From Pseudomonas silvicola (GTDB lineage: Bacteria > Pseudomonadota > Gammaproteobacteria > Pseudomonadales > Pseudomonadaceae): 64,000 nucleotides of DNA. Below the pieces are notes generated by a model. That model saw nothing but the letters and a program-made list of their open reading frames with translations. It made no database searches and had not been told where the DNA came from. Every line of letters starts with the position of its first letter. The stretch's first letter is position 1. Made by a program: the position numbers and the translations under genes. The stretch covers positions 3,078,001 to 3,142,000 of the forward strand of contig NZ_CP093280.1 of NCBI RefSeq assembly GCF_026651855.1, in the 5' to 3' direction. This document shows positions 16,880 through 26,172 of this stretch, piece after piece.

Positions 16880-18196
16880 ATGTCTTTGATTGAAGTGACG
16901 GTGCCGGATATCGGCGATTTCAAGAACCTGCCGGTGATCGAGTTACTGGTGGCGGCGGGCGACCGGATTGAAAAGGACCAGACGCTGGCGTCGCTGGAGT
17001 CGGATAAGGCGGTCATCGATATTCCGGCACCTGAGAGTGGCGTGGTTGAAAGTGTCAAAGTGGTGCTGGGCGATCAGGTCTCCAAAGGTACGTTGTTGAT
17101 GACGCTGACGAAGCTTCTGGGCGCGGAGCAGGCGCAGACATCGCCTGCCTCCATTGCTGAACAGACCGCGGCCCCGGCCGAGGCTGCGCCGCCCGTTGCA
17201 GAGGCCCCCGCGCCTGCGCAACCCAGTGCTCCGGCACACTCGCCAGCCTCGGCCTCGATAGGTGAAACCGCACAGGCGAACGCGGTCGTGCACGCGGGAC
17301 CTGCCGCACGCCGGTTGGCACGTGAACTGGGTGTGGACATGGCTGCGGTGGCAGGCAGCGGCCGTCGCGGTCGCGTCAGCCGGGATGATGTGAAGCACTA
17401 CGTCAAAGCCACGTTGGCAAAGCCGTCCGGCCTGGCAAACGGCGACGGCGGGCTCGGTCTGATGGCCTGGCCGCAGGTCGACTTCAGCAAGTTCGGGCCG
17501 GTCGAACGCAAACCGCTGTCGCGGATCAAGGCGATCTCGGGGGCGGCCCTGCATCGCAATTGGGTACGCATTCCGCATGTCACCAACCATGATGAGGCGG
17601 ACATTACCGAGCTGGAAAACTTGCGCCTTCAATCGGCCGATAACCTGGCCAAAACCGGCGCAAAAGTGACGCTGCTGGCGTTCTTGATCAAGGCGTGCAG
17701 CGTGGCGTTGCGCAAGTTCCCTCAGTTCAACGCATCGCTGGAGGGCAATGACCTGGTGCTTAAGCAGTATTGCCATATCGGCTTTGCCGCCGACACGCCC
17801 AATGGCTTGATGGTGCCAGTTATTCGCGATGTCGATCGCCTGGGCGTGGTCGAGATCGCTGCGCAGATCCGTGAGCTGGCGGGCGCTGCCCGGGATGGCA
17901 AACTCAAGCCGGAACAGATGCAAGGCGGCTGTTTTTCCGTCTCGTCGCTAGGCGGCATTGGTGGCGCGCACTTCACGCCCATCATCAATGCGCCGGAAGT
18001 GGCGATTCTGGGCATCGGGCGTGCGGTGCTCAAACCTTCGTGGGTGGGCGACGCCGACAGCGGCCGCTGCGTTCCGCGTCTGCAATTGCCGCTGTCGTTG
18101 TCGTGGGACCACCGTGCGGTCGATGGCAGTGAAGCGGGCCAGTTTCTCACCTGGCTCAAAGGGGCGCTGGAAGACTTCCGACGCATTTCGCTCTAA
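16880..18196 (+). CDS. aceF: Dihydrolipoamide acetyltransferase (PDH E2), single lipoyl domain
   Basis: The 438-aa protein has one lipoyl domain (residues 1-75, lipoylation Lys in LESDKAVIDIPAP) and an Ala/Pro-rich linker. An E1/E3-binding domain follows at about 140-175 (AARRLARELGVD, RVSRDDVKHYV), then a catalytic domain with SWDHRAVDGSEAG (His and Asp of the HxxxDG motif) near 405. It is shorter than the usual pseudomonad E2, which carries two or three lipoyl domains. ATG 16880 is chosen over a TTG at 16859 because the family begins with that ATG. No E3 gene follows, so lipoamide dehydrogenase must come from elsewhere. A 9-bp hairpin (16809-16830) without T run lies in the gap after E1. 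Confidence 0.92.
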   Translation: MSLIEVTVPDIGDFKNLPVIELLVAAGDRIEKDQTLASLESDKAVIDIPAPESGVVESVKVVLGDQVSKGTLLMTLTKLLGAEQAQTSPASIAEQTAAPAEAAPPVAEAPAPAQPSAPAHSPASASIGETAQANAVVHAGPAARRLARELGVDMAAVAGSGRRGRVSRDDVKHYVKATLAKPSGLANGDGGLGLMAWPQVDFSKFGPVERKPLSRIKAISGAALHRNWVRIPHVTNHDEADITELENLRLQSADNLAKTGAKVTLLAFLIKACSVALRKFPQFNASLEGNDLVLKQYCHIGFAADTPNGLMVPVIRDVDRLGVVEIAAQIRELAGAARDGKLKPEQMQGGCFSVSSLGGIGGAHFTPIINAPEVAILGIGRAVLKPSWVGDADSGRCVPRLQLPLSLSWDHRAVDGSEAGQFLTWLKGALEDFRRISL

Positions 18197-18231
18197 CGCC
18201 GCCACGCCTTTCACACACAAGGATAAGAACA

Positions 18232-19611
18232 GTGAACAGCCCACACGTGAACAGCCCGGACCCACAGCTCAATCGTACCCGCATTCGTTATCTGATTCTG
18301 GTGATGATCTTCATCGTCACGGTCTTCAACTACGTCGACCGTGCCACCTTGTCGATTGCCGCGCCCAGCATGCGTGCCCAGTTGGGGTTCGATGCCGTGA
18401 CGATGGGCATTGCGTTTTCGGCGTTCGGTTGGGCCTACACGATGATGCAAATTCCCGGCGGCATCGTCCTGGACCGCTACGGCTCGCGAAAGGTGCTGGG
18501 GGCCAGCCTGATCATCTGGTCGGCGCTGACGTTCCTGCAGGGCTACGTTGACCTGTTCAGCTCGGCCATTGTGGTGCTGTTCATCCTGCGTTTTTTGATG
18601 GGGGTGGCCGAGTCGCCCGCGTTTCCAGCGAACAACCGCCTGACCGTGATGTGGTTTCCGCGTCATGAGCGCGGGCTGGCGACAGCAGTGTTTCAATCCG
18701 CCCAGTATTTTGCACTGGCGGCGTTCACACCGCTGATGGTCGTGCTGCTCAATCAGTTTGGATGGCAGCACGTGTTTTTCTGGACGGGCGGGGCGGGGAT
18801 CCTGATTGGTCTGGTGTGGTTCAAAACGGTTCATGAGCCGCGCCAGGACCGGCGCGTCAACCAGGCCGAGCTCGATTACATCGAGGCAGGCGGTGGCTTG
18901 CCAGGGCTGGGCGAAGAGAAAACGCCGTTCAGTTGGAAACGCATCAAAGCGGTGGGCGCCAACCGCATGATGGTCGGCATCTACCTGGGGCAGTTTTGCC
19001 TGACGTCCATCAGTTGGTTTTACCTGACTTGGTTCCCCACCTATCTGGTGGAAGCCAAAGGCATGACCATGCTGAAAGTCGGCCTGGTCGCCGCGATCCC
19101 GCCCATCGCCGGGTGTCTGGGTGGGGTTGTTGGCGGAGCTTGGTCGGACTGGATGCTGCGCAAGCAGTTCAGCCTGACTGCCGCTCGCAAGCTACCGATC
19201 ATCTGTGGCCTGCTGCTGTCCAGTTGCATCCTGTTGGCCAACTACACCCGAGAAATCGAATGGGTGATCCTGATCATCTCGGTCGCGTTCTTCGCCAAAG
19301 GCGTCGGTAACCTGGGGTGGTGCATCGTCGGCGACGTATCGCCAAAAGAGGCCATGGGCGTGAGCGGCGCGCTGTTCAATTTCTTCGGCAACATTGCCAG
19401 TATCGTCACCCCGATCGCCATCGGCGTGATGGTCAATCAGCTTGGCTCTTTCGAGGTAGCGCTAAGCTACGTGGCGGCCATGGGGATTCTGGGCGCGTTC
19501 GCCTATCTGTTCATCGTAGGCCCGTTAAAGCGCCTGGACCTGGGCGATTTCCAGGACCCTCCTCAAGTTGCACGCAGTTCTCAATCCGATCCGTTGCCGG
19601 GCAATCGTTGA
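18232..19611 (+). CDS. MFS transporter, anion:cation symporter (sugar-acid) family
   Basis: A 459-aa carrier with 12 predicted helices. The N-terminal FNYVDRATLSIAAPSMRAQL and the TM4 region RFLMGVAESPAFPANNRL are characteristic of the anion:cation symporter family that includes glucarate, galactonate and phthalate carriers. GTG 18232 has AAGGA at 8 nt. It lies 35 bp after the E2 gene and is followed by an OprD porin, forming an outer/inner membrane uptake pair. Uptake of an aldarate, aldonate or similar sugar acid fits the enzymes of the locus. The locus thus has two different MFS carriers. Confidence 0.88.
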   Translation: MNSPHVNSPDPQLNRTRIRYLILVMIFIVTVFNYVDRATLSIAAPSMRAQLGFDAVTMGIAFSAFGWAYTMMQIPGGIVLDRYGSRKVLGASLIIWSALTFLQGYVDLFSSAIVVLFILRFLMGVAESPAFPANNRLTVMWFPRHERGLATAVFQSAQYFALAAFTPLMVVLLNQFGWQHVFFWTGGAGILIGLVWFKTVHEPRQDRRVNQAELDYIEAGGGLPGLGEEKTPFSWKRIKAVGANRMMVGIYLGQFCLTSISWFYLTWFPTYLVEAKGMTMLKVGLVAAIPPIAGCLGGVVGGAWSDWMLRKQFSLTAARKLPIICGLLLSSCILLANYTREIEWVILIISVAFFAKGVGNLGWCIVGDVSPKEAMGVSGALFNFFGNIASIVTPIAIGVMVNQLGSFEVALSYVAAMGILGAFAYLFIVGPLKRLDLGDFQDPPQVARSSQSDPLPGNR

Positions 19612-19755
19612 GCCACCTTTATCCATAACAAGAGCGAGTACCGCCATGCTTGACCTCATCGCCCCCGGCTGAGTAGCCGCTGTACCTGACTTGCCTCCAC
19701 AACAAAAACAACAATCGATTCTGGCGCGGCCCCGCGCCAGTGGGGACGCTTTGCC

Positions 19756-21078
19756 ATGAACAAAACTGCTTTCACGCTCCAGCATGCCAGCCTGCTTATC
19801 GCCACCGGCTGCCTCAGCCCGCTGGCCCAGGCGGACTTCATCAGCGACAGCCACGCCACCCTTGCGCTGCGTAACCTGTATTTCAACAGCGACAACCGTG
19901 ATGGCGCCGCAGCACCTTCCAAAACAGAAGAGTGGGCTCAGGGGTTTCTGCTCAATTACACCTCGGGTTACACCGCCGGAACCGTTGGGTTCGGGCTGGA
20001 TGCCATGGGCCTGCTCGGCCTGACACTGGACAGCGGCGCGGGTCGCCATGTCGGCAGTACGATGATTCCATCGTCCGGCGATGGCGCGGCTGATCAGTGG
20101 GCCAGCGCTGGTGCTACCGCAAAGATACGGATGAGCAATACCGAGCTTAAGTACGGCACGTTGTTGCCGAAGATTCCTGTGCTGATGTCGTCGGACGGCC
20201 GCCTGCTGCCGCAATCGTTTCAGGGCGGTCAGGTGCAGTTCAAAGAAATCGATAATCTCACGTTTGTCGGTGGTGCACTGGAGCATGCGACCGGGCGCGG
20301 GTCGACTGATCGCACTGGGCTGGCGGTGCCAGGCGGCACTCAGGCGAGCAACAAGTTCTACTACGCAGGGGCGGATTATAAAGCCACACCTGCGCTCACC
20401 CTGCAGTACTACGTTGGCAACCTTGATGACTACTACACCCAGCATTTCGCCGGTTTGACCCACGTCTGGGCCCTCAATGACATCAGCTCGCTGAGCTCGG
20501 ACCTGCGTTATTTCCGAACCCTGTCCAGCGGCGCCAATGGATCGAGCGCCGGACGTGCCGACGGCTACCGCACCACGGGTTACACCTCAGGGCAGGACGG
20601 TGAGATCGACAACTCGCTGTGGAGCGCAGCGTTTACCTACAAGCTGGGCGGGCACGCCGCGACGCTGGGCTTTCAAAGCCTGTCCGACGGCAGCAATTTC
20701 ATGCAGCTCAATCAGGGTAATTTGCCCGACAAAGGCGCAGGCGGCAGCAGTTTGTACCTGTGGACCGATCGTCTGCTGATGAGCTTCAACCGCGCGGGTG
20801 AGCGCACGGCATTCGGTCAGTACCTGTATGACTTCGCCGCTATGGGTGTGCCAGGGTTGAAGGCCTCGGTTATTTATCTGAACGGCCAGGGTATTCGCAC
20901 CCAGAACGCAGGCGACCAGTCAGAGTGGGAACGCGATATCTCGCTGGATTACGTGATCCAGAGCGGTACGTTCAAGGGCGTGGCGCTGGCGTGGCGCAAT
21001 GGCATGTCGCGCTCGCAAGCCACCCGCGACGGAGACCAGAACCGGCTGATCGTGAGTTACACGTTGGCACTGTTCTGA
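19756..21078 (+). CDS. OprD-family outer-membrane porin
   Basis: The 440-aa protein starts with a Sec signal peptide (cleavage likely after QA in SPLAQADFISDS, residue 25). It then shows the OprD opening LALRNLYFNSDNRDG and alternating amphipathic beta strands ending in a terminal Phe (SYTLALF), the Omp85 insertion signal. OprD-type channels admit specific carboxylates, sugar acids or amino acids. It lies 144 bp after the carrier gene. A 9-bp inverted repeat (21101-21109 / 21124-21132) lies after the stop without a T run. Substrate inferred from locus only. Confidence 0.92.
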   Translation: MNKTAFTLQHASLLIATGCLSPLAQADFISDSHATLALRNLYFNSDNRDGAAAPSKTEEWAQGFLLNYTSGYTAGTVGFGLDAMGLLGLTLDSGAGRHVGSTMIPSSGDGAADQWASAGATAKIRMSNTELKYGTLLPKIPVLMSSDGRLLPQSFQGGQVQFKEIDNLTFVGGALEHATGRGSTDRTGLAVPGGTQASNKFYYAGADYKATPALTLQYYVGNLDDYYTQHFAGLTHVWALNDISSLSSDLRYFRTLSSGANGSSAGRADGYRTTGYTSGQDGEIDNSLWSAAFTYKLGGHAATLGFQSLSDGSNFMQLNQGNLPDKGAGGSSLYLWTDRLLMSFNRAGERTAFGQYLYDFAAMGVPGLKASVIYLNGQGIRTQNAGDQSEWERDISLDYVIQSGTFKGVALAWRNGMSRSQATRDGDQNRLIVSYTLALF

Positions 21079-21270
21079 CCAAAGCGCCGATCGGGCTGTT
21101 CAAGGGTCGTCCGCCCCACGTGGCGACCCTTGTCGGGTAGAAAAAAACGGATAGAAATCGCGGGGTAAGCGGACAGCGTACACAGGGCATGTGGTTCATT
21201 CTGGTGGGGTATTTACCGGCCGTTCCGTAAGGAATCAAGGCTCAATTCCCAGCAGCATGTGAGGTTTCCA

Positions 21271-22041
21271 ATGCCCTATTTCAAATCCAGAGTGATGCGC
21301 AAGGAGCCTGTCGTCGGCACTTTTTGCGGCATCGTCAATGCGTCGGCGGTGGAGCTGACCAGTACCTGTGGCTTCGACTTCCTGTGCATCGACGCCGAGC
21401 ACTCGCCGATTGACCGTGCGGCCGCCGAGGGCATGATCCGTGCGGCCGACGTGCGCGGGGTTCCAGCCATCGTCCGCGTCCCGGGGCTTAACGCTGAAGC
21501 CATCGCCTCCGTTCTGGACTCGGGCGCCAAGGGTGTGTTGGTGCCACGTGTCGGGACTGCCGAGCAGGCATTGGCGGCGGTCAAGGCCACCCGCTACCCG
21601 CCATATGGTGAGCGTGGCGTCGGTCCGGGCCGTGCCGCCGCCTATGGCGCAAGCATTGGTGAATACTTGGGCAAAGCCCATGACGAGCTGCTGCTAGCGA
21701 TCCAGATCGAGACTGCCGAAGGTCTGCAGAACATCGAAGAGATTGCTGCCGTCGAAGGCATCGACGTGATTTTCATTGGCCCGGGCGACCTGTCCGTGTC
21801 GCTTAACGCGATGGGGCCGGAGAACGCTGCGCGTTTGAATCAGGCGATCACCACCATCATTGAAGTCAGCGAGCGCGCCGGCAAAGTCACCGGCATGTTC
21901 CGCATGTCGGCCGATGACGTCAATGACTGGCGCGGGTTCGGTGTGAGCTTCTTTGTCGTGGCCAGCGACACCATGTTTCTGGCCGCTGGTGCACAGGCCA
22001 CGGTCAACGCGTTCAAAGCACGTCTGGGGGAGGGTAAGTGA
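21271..22041 (+). CDS. HpcH/HpaI-family aldolase, second copy
   Basis: This 256-aa protein is a paralogue of the aldolase at 9832 with the same active-site elements: CIDAEHSPIDR, IVRVPGLNAE, GERGVGPGRAAAYG, IQIETAEGL and IFIGPGDLSVSLN. ATG 21271 has GAGG at 6 nt; an upstream in-frame ATG at 21259 has none. Its stop overlaps the next start (TGATG), so it is translationally coupled to a hydroxyacid dehydrogenase. It may act on a second sugar-acid stereoisomer or chain length. Confidence 0.9.
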   Translation: MPYFKSRVMRKEPVVGTFCGIVNASAVELTSTCGFDFLCIDAEHSPIDRAAAEGMIRAADVRGVPAIVRVPGLNAEAIASVLDSGAKGVLVPRVGTAEQALAAVKATRYPPYGERGVGPGRAAAYGASIGEYLGKAHDELLLAIQIETAEGLQNIEEIAAVEGIDVIFIGPGDLSVSLNAMGPENAARLNQAITTIIEVSERAGKVTGMFRMSADDVNDWRGFGVSFFVVASDTMFLAAGAQATVNAFKARLGEGK

Positions 22042-22994
22042 TGTTCAAGGTCGTTAAAACGGATGGCATGCTGCTGACTGAAGCAGAGCAACTGGCGCAA
22101 TTCGGCGGGCTGCCCGTCAACTTCATCGAGGCGACCTGCCTGACCGAAGAGGCGCTGATCGAGGCCTGTGCCGACGCCGACGCGGTGCTCGCCCTGCGTG
22201 AACCGTTCACGGCGCGGGTGATGCAAGCCATGACCCGCTGCAAGATCATCAGCCGTTTCGGCGTAGGGCTGGATACCATCGACGTGCCAGCCGCCACTGC
22301 GGCCGGTATCCGCGTGGCGAACGTGCCGGATTCCAACTTTGACGAAGTCAGCACCCATGCGCTGGCCATGCTGCTGGCCTTGCTGCGCCGGTTGCCACAA
22401 TACAATGACGCCGTGCGTGACGGACATTGGGATGCATTGGGCGGCGGTCAGGGCATTCGCCGCCCAAGTCACATGACGCTAGGGCTGGTGGGGTTTGGTC
22501 GCATTGGTCGTGACTTGGCGCGCAAGGCGGCTGCCGTGGGCTTCCAGGTGTGTGCTTTCGATCCACACATGCCTGCCAGTGTTTTTGAAGAGGCAGGTGT
22601 AAAACAGTTGCCGTTCGAAGCGTTGCTGACCACATGCGATGTGCTGTCTCTGCACGTTCCGCTGATCGAGAGCACAGCCAACCTGCTCGACGCTGAAGCG
22701 TTGCAGAAAATGCGCAAAGGCTCGTACATCATCAACGTGTCGCGTGGCGGTCTGATTGACGAGCCTGCGCTGGCCGCTGCGCTGGCGTGCGGGCACATCG
22801 CCGGGGCTGGCATCGACACCTTGGCCAGCGAGCCTCCGAAAGCGGATAACCCGCTGCTGCTGTCGCCGAACCTGCTGTTGTCGCCTCACGCGGCGCACTA
22901 CTCGCAACAGTCTTACGCTGAAGTCCGCACCAAAGCCTTCGCCAGCGTGGCTGCCGTACTGCGCGGTGAGGAGCCGCTGTATCCGGTGAACTGA
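22041..22994 (+). CDS. D-2-hydroxyacid dehydrogenase (CtBP-like), second copy
   Basis: The 317-aa protein has the NAD motif GFGRIG in LGLVGFGRIGRDLARKA near residue 155, the substrate Arg in NVSRGGLIDE, the Glu of LASEPP and the His in LSPHAAHYSQQ. The group also contains C-terminal-binding-protein-like and phosphoglycerate-dehydrogenase-like members. It is coupled to the preceding aldolase by a TGATG overlap and followed by a strong terminator. Probably it oxidises or reduces the aldol product; this is inference from the pairing. Confidence 0.9.
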   Translation: MFKVVKTDGMLLTEAEQLAQFGGLPVNFIEATCLTEEALIEACADADAVLALREPFTARVMQAMTRCKIISRFGVGLDTIDVPAATAAGIRVANVPDSNFDEVSTHALAMLLALLRRLPQYNDAVRDGHWDALGGGQGIRRPSHMTLGLVGFGRIGRDLARKAAAVGFQVCAFDPHMPASVFEEAGVKQLPFEALLTTCDVLSLHVPLIESTANLLDAEALQKMRKGSYIINVSRGGLIDEPALAAALACGHIAGAGIDTLASEPPKADNPLLLSPNLLLSPHAAHYSQQSYAEVRTKAFASVAAVLRGEEPLYPVN

Positions 22995-23008
22995 CCGTTC
23001 GGCGTTCG

Positions 23009-23043
23009 ATAAAAAACCCCAGGTTCGTACCCGGGGTTTTTTA
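23009..23043. terminator. Bidirectional rho-independent terminator
   Basis: A long stem AAAAAACCCC...GGGGTTTTTT (10-bp arms plus flanking A/T) lies between two convergent genes, the dehydrogenase (+) and the esterase (-). T runs occur on both strands. Confidence 0.9.
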
Positions 23044-23060
23044 TGCGCGCCGTTTGCGTG

Positions 23061-24647
23061 TCAGGCAACCGGGGTCCATTTTGACCACAACTCGCACTCC
23101 GCCGCTTGCAGGTCGTGGCTGATACGCACCTCTTTGTCGAAGACCATGGTGGAGCGCTCCTTGAGCGAATAGGCCGGCCAGTCCAGACCGCCTGCGTGCA
23201 CATTCTTGCCGTGGCGGATGAAGGTCAGCCAGGCTTGATGCATCACCTTGGACAGCCCTTGCGCGGTAGGGCCCATCGGGCCAATGAACGGCGCAGTCGA
23301 GTCGTTCAGATTGTCGAAGGTCAGTGGCAGCTCGGAGCCGTGCACCACCAGATCCTTGAACTTGCCACTATCCGGGGCCAGGTTGAAATTGTAGAGGTAA
23401 CTCCTGGCACCGGTTTTGGCCCGCGCCTGGGCGAGGCGGATGGTCGGGATGAAGTAGGACTCGGCCGTGACGGCCTTGTAGCGCAGGCGTTCGTTGTCCA
23501 GCCCCGGATACAGCTGCGGGTAGTGAGTGTACAGCTGTTGCATTTGATCGAGGGGCATGTTGCCGATGTCCTGCGCGGTAATGGCGCCGTCGCCGTTCTT
23601 CGACGGGCCGTAGAACGCCATCTCGTCCGAGCAATAGCCCAGTAGCAGAGGGATGTCTGCACCGCGCCCCTTGACGACGGCGTCAAAGGGCGCGCTGTCG
23701 AGCACGACGTTATCGATCACTGAGCGGAACGGGAACTTGCGCGGGTACTGACCGACCACGCTGTATTGCGCGGCCAGTAGCGCGTCTCCAGTCGAGGAGA
23801 GCAGGGCTTGAGGGTCTGTTGCGCCGAGGGTCTTCAAGACGCTGTCCGCCAGCTCATGGGCGGTCTGCTGATTGGCAAAGGTGTGTCCGCCGCCGCTTTC
23901 GCTGATCGCTTTGTGGAACAGACCTTTGGCCTGAGGCGCCACCATCAGTGCGATGACGTTCTTCGCCCCGGCGCTCTGACCGCCCACGGTGACGTTGCGC
24001 GGATCGCCACCAAACGCTGCGATGTTGTGTTTGATCCACTGCAACGCTTTGATCTGGTCGAGCAGGCCGTTGTTGCCGCTGCCCTTGTAGGCGTCGCCCA
24101 AGAGTTTGCTGACGTCGAGAAAGCCGAACACGCCGACCCGGTAGGTGATGGACACGAACACGATGCCGTTGGCTGCGAAGTGCTCACCGTCATAGATCGG
24201 CATGGCGCTGGTGCCACCAATATTGCCGCCGCCATGAATGAACACGTAGACCGGGTGTGGACCCGTTGCGCTGGGTGCCCAGATGTTCAGATAGAGTGCG
24301 TCTTCCGAGTATTGAAGGGCGTCCGGAAACAGTGTCTTGGGTCCAAGGGGCTTTTGCAGAGGCGAACTGGCGTAAGCCAGGGCATCTCTGACGCCCGGCC
24401 ACGGCTCGACGTCCTGCGGGGCTTTGAAGCGCAGCGGTCCTACAGGCGGCTTGGCGAACGGAACCCCGAGGAAACGCGTGCTGGTGGCCAGCTTTGTGCC
24501 GCGTACCGAACCGCTGGGCGTGCGCACGATAGGCGTGTCCGTCGCACCGGCGGCCAGCACACGGGTGGCCTCCAGCAGGGGCAGGACGCATGCGGCTTGT
24601 CCTGAAAGTGCTAACAGTCTTCTTCGCGTGAACATCATCGCTGTCAT
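23061..24647 (-). CDS. Type B carboxylesterase with Tat-like signal peptide
   Basis: This 528-aa alpha/beta hydrolase of the para-nitrobenzyl-esterase/acetylcholinesterase group has the nucleophile Ser in TVGGQSAGAKN (GxSxG, near residue 220). A catalytic acidic residue lies in CSDEMAFYG (near 340) and the His in VVHGSELPL (near 435). The N-terminus MFTRRRLLALSGQAA has an RR motif before a hydrophobic run, indicating Tat export. It probably cleaves ester-linked forms of the sugar acid or another extracellular ester before uptake. It is followed upstream by an OprD gene on the same strand, about 80 bp away with a terminator in the gap. Family certain, substrate unknown. Confidence 0.9.
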   Translation of the reverse strand: MTAMMFTRRRLLALSGQAACVLPLLEATRVLAAGATDTPIVRTPSGSVRGTKLATSTRFLGVPFAKPPVGPLRFKAPQDVEPWPGVRDALAYASSPLQKPLGPKTLFPDALQYSEDALYLNIWAPSATGPHPVYVFIHGGGNIGGTSAMPIYDGEHFAANGIVFVSITYRVGVFGFLDVSKLLGDAYKGSGNNGLLDQIKALQWIKHNIAAFGGDPRNVTVGGQSAGAKNVIALMVAPQAKGLFHKAISESGGGHTFANQQTAHELADSVLKTLGATDPQALLSSTGDALLAAQYSVVGQYPRKFPFRSVIDNVVLDSAPFDAVVKGRGADIPLLLGYCSDEMAFYGPSKNGDGAITAQDIGNMPLDQMQQLYTHYPQLYPGLDNERLRYKAVTAESYFIPTIRLAQARAKTGARSYLYNFNLAPDSGKFKDLVVHGSELPLTFDNLNDSTAPFIGPMGPTAQGLSKVMHQAWLTFIRHGKNVHAGGLDWPAYSLKERSTMVFDKEVRISHDLQAAECELWSKWTPVA

Positions 24648-24689
24648 CCAAAGGTAAGTGGGGAAAGTGCGTGGAAAGCTGAGGCAAAA

Positions 24690-24717
24690 CAGGAGCGGCT
24701 GCCAGTTGGCAGCCGCT
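24690..24717 (-). terminator. Hairpin terminator after the second OprD gene
   Basis: Perfect 10-bp stem AGCGGCTGCC / GGCAGCCGCT (24694-24717) with 4-nt loop, followed on the minus strand by CCTGTTTT. It sits directly after the OprD stop at 24726 and before the esterase start. Confidence 0.65.
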
Positions 24718-24725
24718 GAGGAGGG

Positions 24726-26063
24726 TCAGAAAATCTTGATCGGAAGCTCGAGGATCAGGCGCAGTTCATCGGCGTCCTTGCTGAAGTGATCACTGTTGCC
24801 CCGTGCAGTTGCTTGGCGCACGCGGATGTTGAGGTTCTTCGCCGGGCCGCTTTGCACCACGTACCGGGCCTCCAGGTCGCGCTCCCAATGGCGGGAGTCA
24901 GCGCCCCATTTTTTCGCGTAATCGCCGGTCGGATCGGCGTGGCTGCCGTCACCATGGCCTTGCTGGTATTGCGCCTTGAACGACAGGCCGGGAACCCCGA
25001 ACGCTGCCATGTCGACGTCATAGCGCAACTGCCAGACCTTCTCGTTGGGGCCTTGAAACTCTTCCAGTTGCATGGGGGTGTTCAGCGCGTTGGACAGGGT
25101 CGATTTGCCGTCATCGAAACCGACGTAGTCGTATGGTGTGTCACTGTGGTTCTTTTGAATCGCTGCGGTGAAGGTATGCGGGCCGTAGGTATAGGCGCCG
25201 GTCAGCGAGGAGATGAATCCGTTGACCTTGCCTGCCAGTGCGCGGCCGGTGTCCAGATAGCGGTACGCGTTGAACTGGGTTTTGAAGCTTTGCAGCGGGT
25301 CAATGATGAACGTATGGCTGGCGCCGAAATAGTACTGGTTCCAGAAGTCTTCTCCTTGGGAGGCATAGAACGACAAGTCGGTTTGTTTGGACAGTTTGTA
25401 GCGTCCACCGGCGTATTCGTACATCTCCATGGGCCTGCCGCCGTAGGCCGATTTCAATGTGCGCTCGGAGCTGGTGCCAGAGCCGGGCTTGCCTGACGTG
25501 AATCGACCGGCATCCAGCTCGACATCGGGGATGTCACTGCTCAACAGGCGCCAGCCGTGGGCCATTTGCGGTTGCAGGCGCCCTGACGTGTCGGCCCAGA
25601 ACACCGGATTGATCGGGCTGCTGTCGCCATAGCTCAGTTGGGTGCGCGATACGCGTATTTTCAGGTTGGTCCCGGCCGAGCCGTAGCTGGCGTCGGATTT
25701 GCGATCATCACCTATCGGCAGCAATTGGGTGCCCGTGTGGCCGCCACCGCCGTCGAGCTTGATCCCGGCTCGCGCATAGACATCCAGACCGAAGCCGACG
25801 GTGCCCTGGGTGAAGCCGGACTGATACGTCAGCACGCCGCTTTGGGCCCATTCGCGGCGATAGCCGCCTTTGGTGTTACCGAAGTTGTTGCTGTAACCGT
25901 GCACATAGTTACGGTTCATCATGTAGTTACGCAGCAGCAAATCCAGCGAAGCGTCTTCGATGAAGCCTTTGCTGTCCGCTTGAGCGCCCACGGCCAAGGC
26001 CTGGCTCGCCGCACTGATGCCGAAACCCAACAAACCGACGGTGCAGAGAAATTTTGTATTCAT
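24726..26063 (-). CDS. OprD-family outer-membrane porin
   Basis: The 445-aa protein begins MNTKFLCTVGLLGFGISAAS with a signal peptide cleaved near residue 25-30 (QALAVGAQA). It then shows the OprD features GFIEDASLDLLLRNYMMNRN and the middle conserved segment, and ends in Phe (ELPIKIF). The start at ATG 26063 is chosen because the signal peptide begins there; the longer frame has no membrane-targeting logic. It is transcribed together with the truncated MFS gene upstream, an ancestral porin-carrier pair. Possible substrates include aromatic acids or sugar acids; not resolvable here. Confidence 0.9.
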   Translation of the reverse strand: MNTKFLCTVGLLGFGISAASQALAVGAQADSKGFIEDASLDLLLRNYMMNRNYVHGYSNNFGNTKGGYRREWAQSGVLTYQSGFTQGTVGFGLDVYARAGIKLDGGGGHTGTQLLPIGDDRKSDASYGSAGTNLKIRVSRTQLSYGDSSPINPVFWADTSGRLQPQMAHGWRLLSSDIPDVELDAGRFTSGKPGSGTSSERTLKSAYGGRPMEMYEYAGGRYKLSKQTDLSFYASQGEDFWNQYYFGASHTFIIDPLQSFKTQFNAYRYLDTGRALAGKVNGFISSLTGAYTYGPHTFTAAIQKNHSDTPYDYVGFDDGKSTLSNALNTPMQLEEFQGPNEKVWQLRYDVDMAAFGVPGLSFKAQYQQGHGDGSHADPTGDYAKKWGADSRHWERDLEARYVVQSGPAKNLNIRVRQATARGNSDHFSKDADELRLILELPIKIF

Positions 26064-26172
26064 GTTGTCGCCATAAATAAGGGGCAATAGTTCCCCAGGG
26101 TCGCCGGCAGAGCCGACGACACAGCAAGGGTTCAAGGAGCAGACAAAAAGAAGGGGTGAGCTTTGCGGCCGG

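Noticed and set aside
19646-19672. Nine-codon leader-like frame (MLDLIAPG) before the OprD gene
   Set aside because: No attenuator hairpin or codon bias to support a leader peptide.
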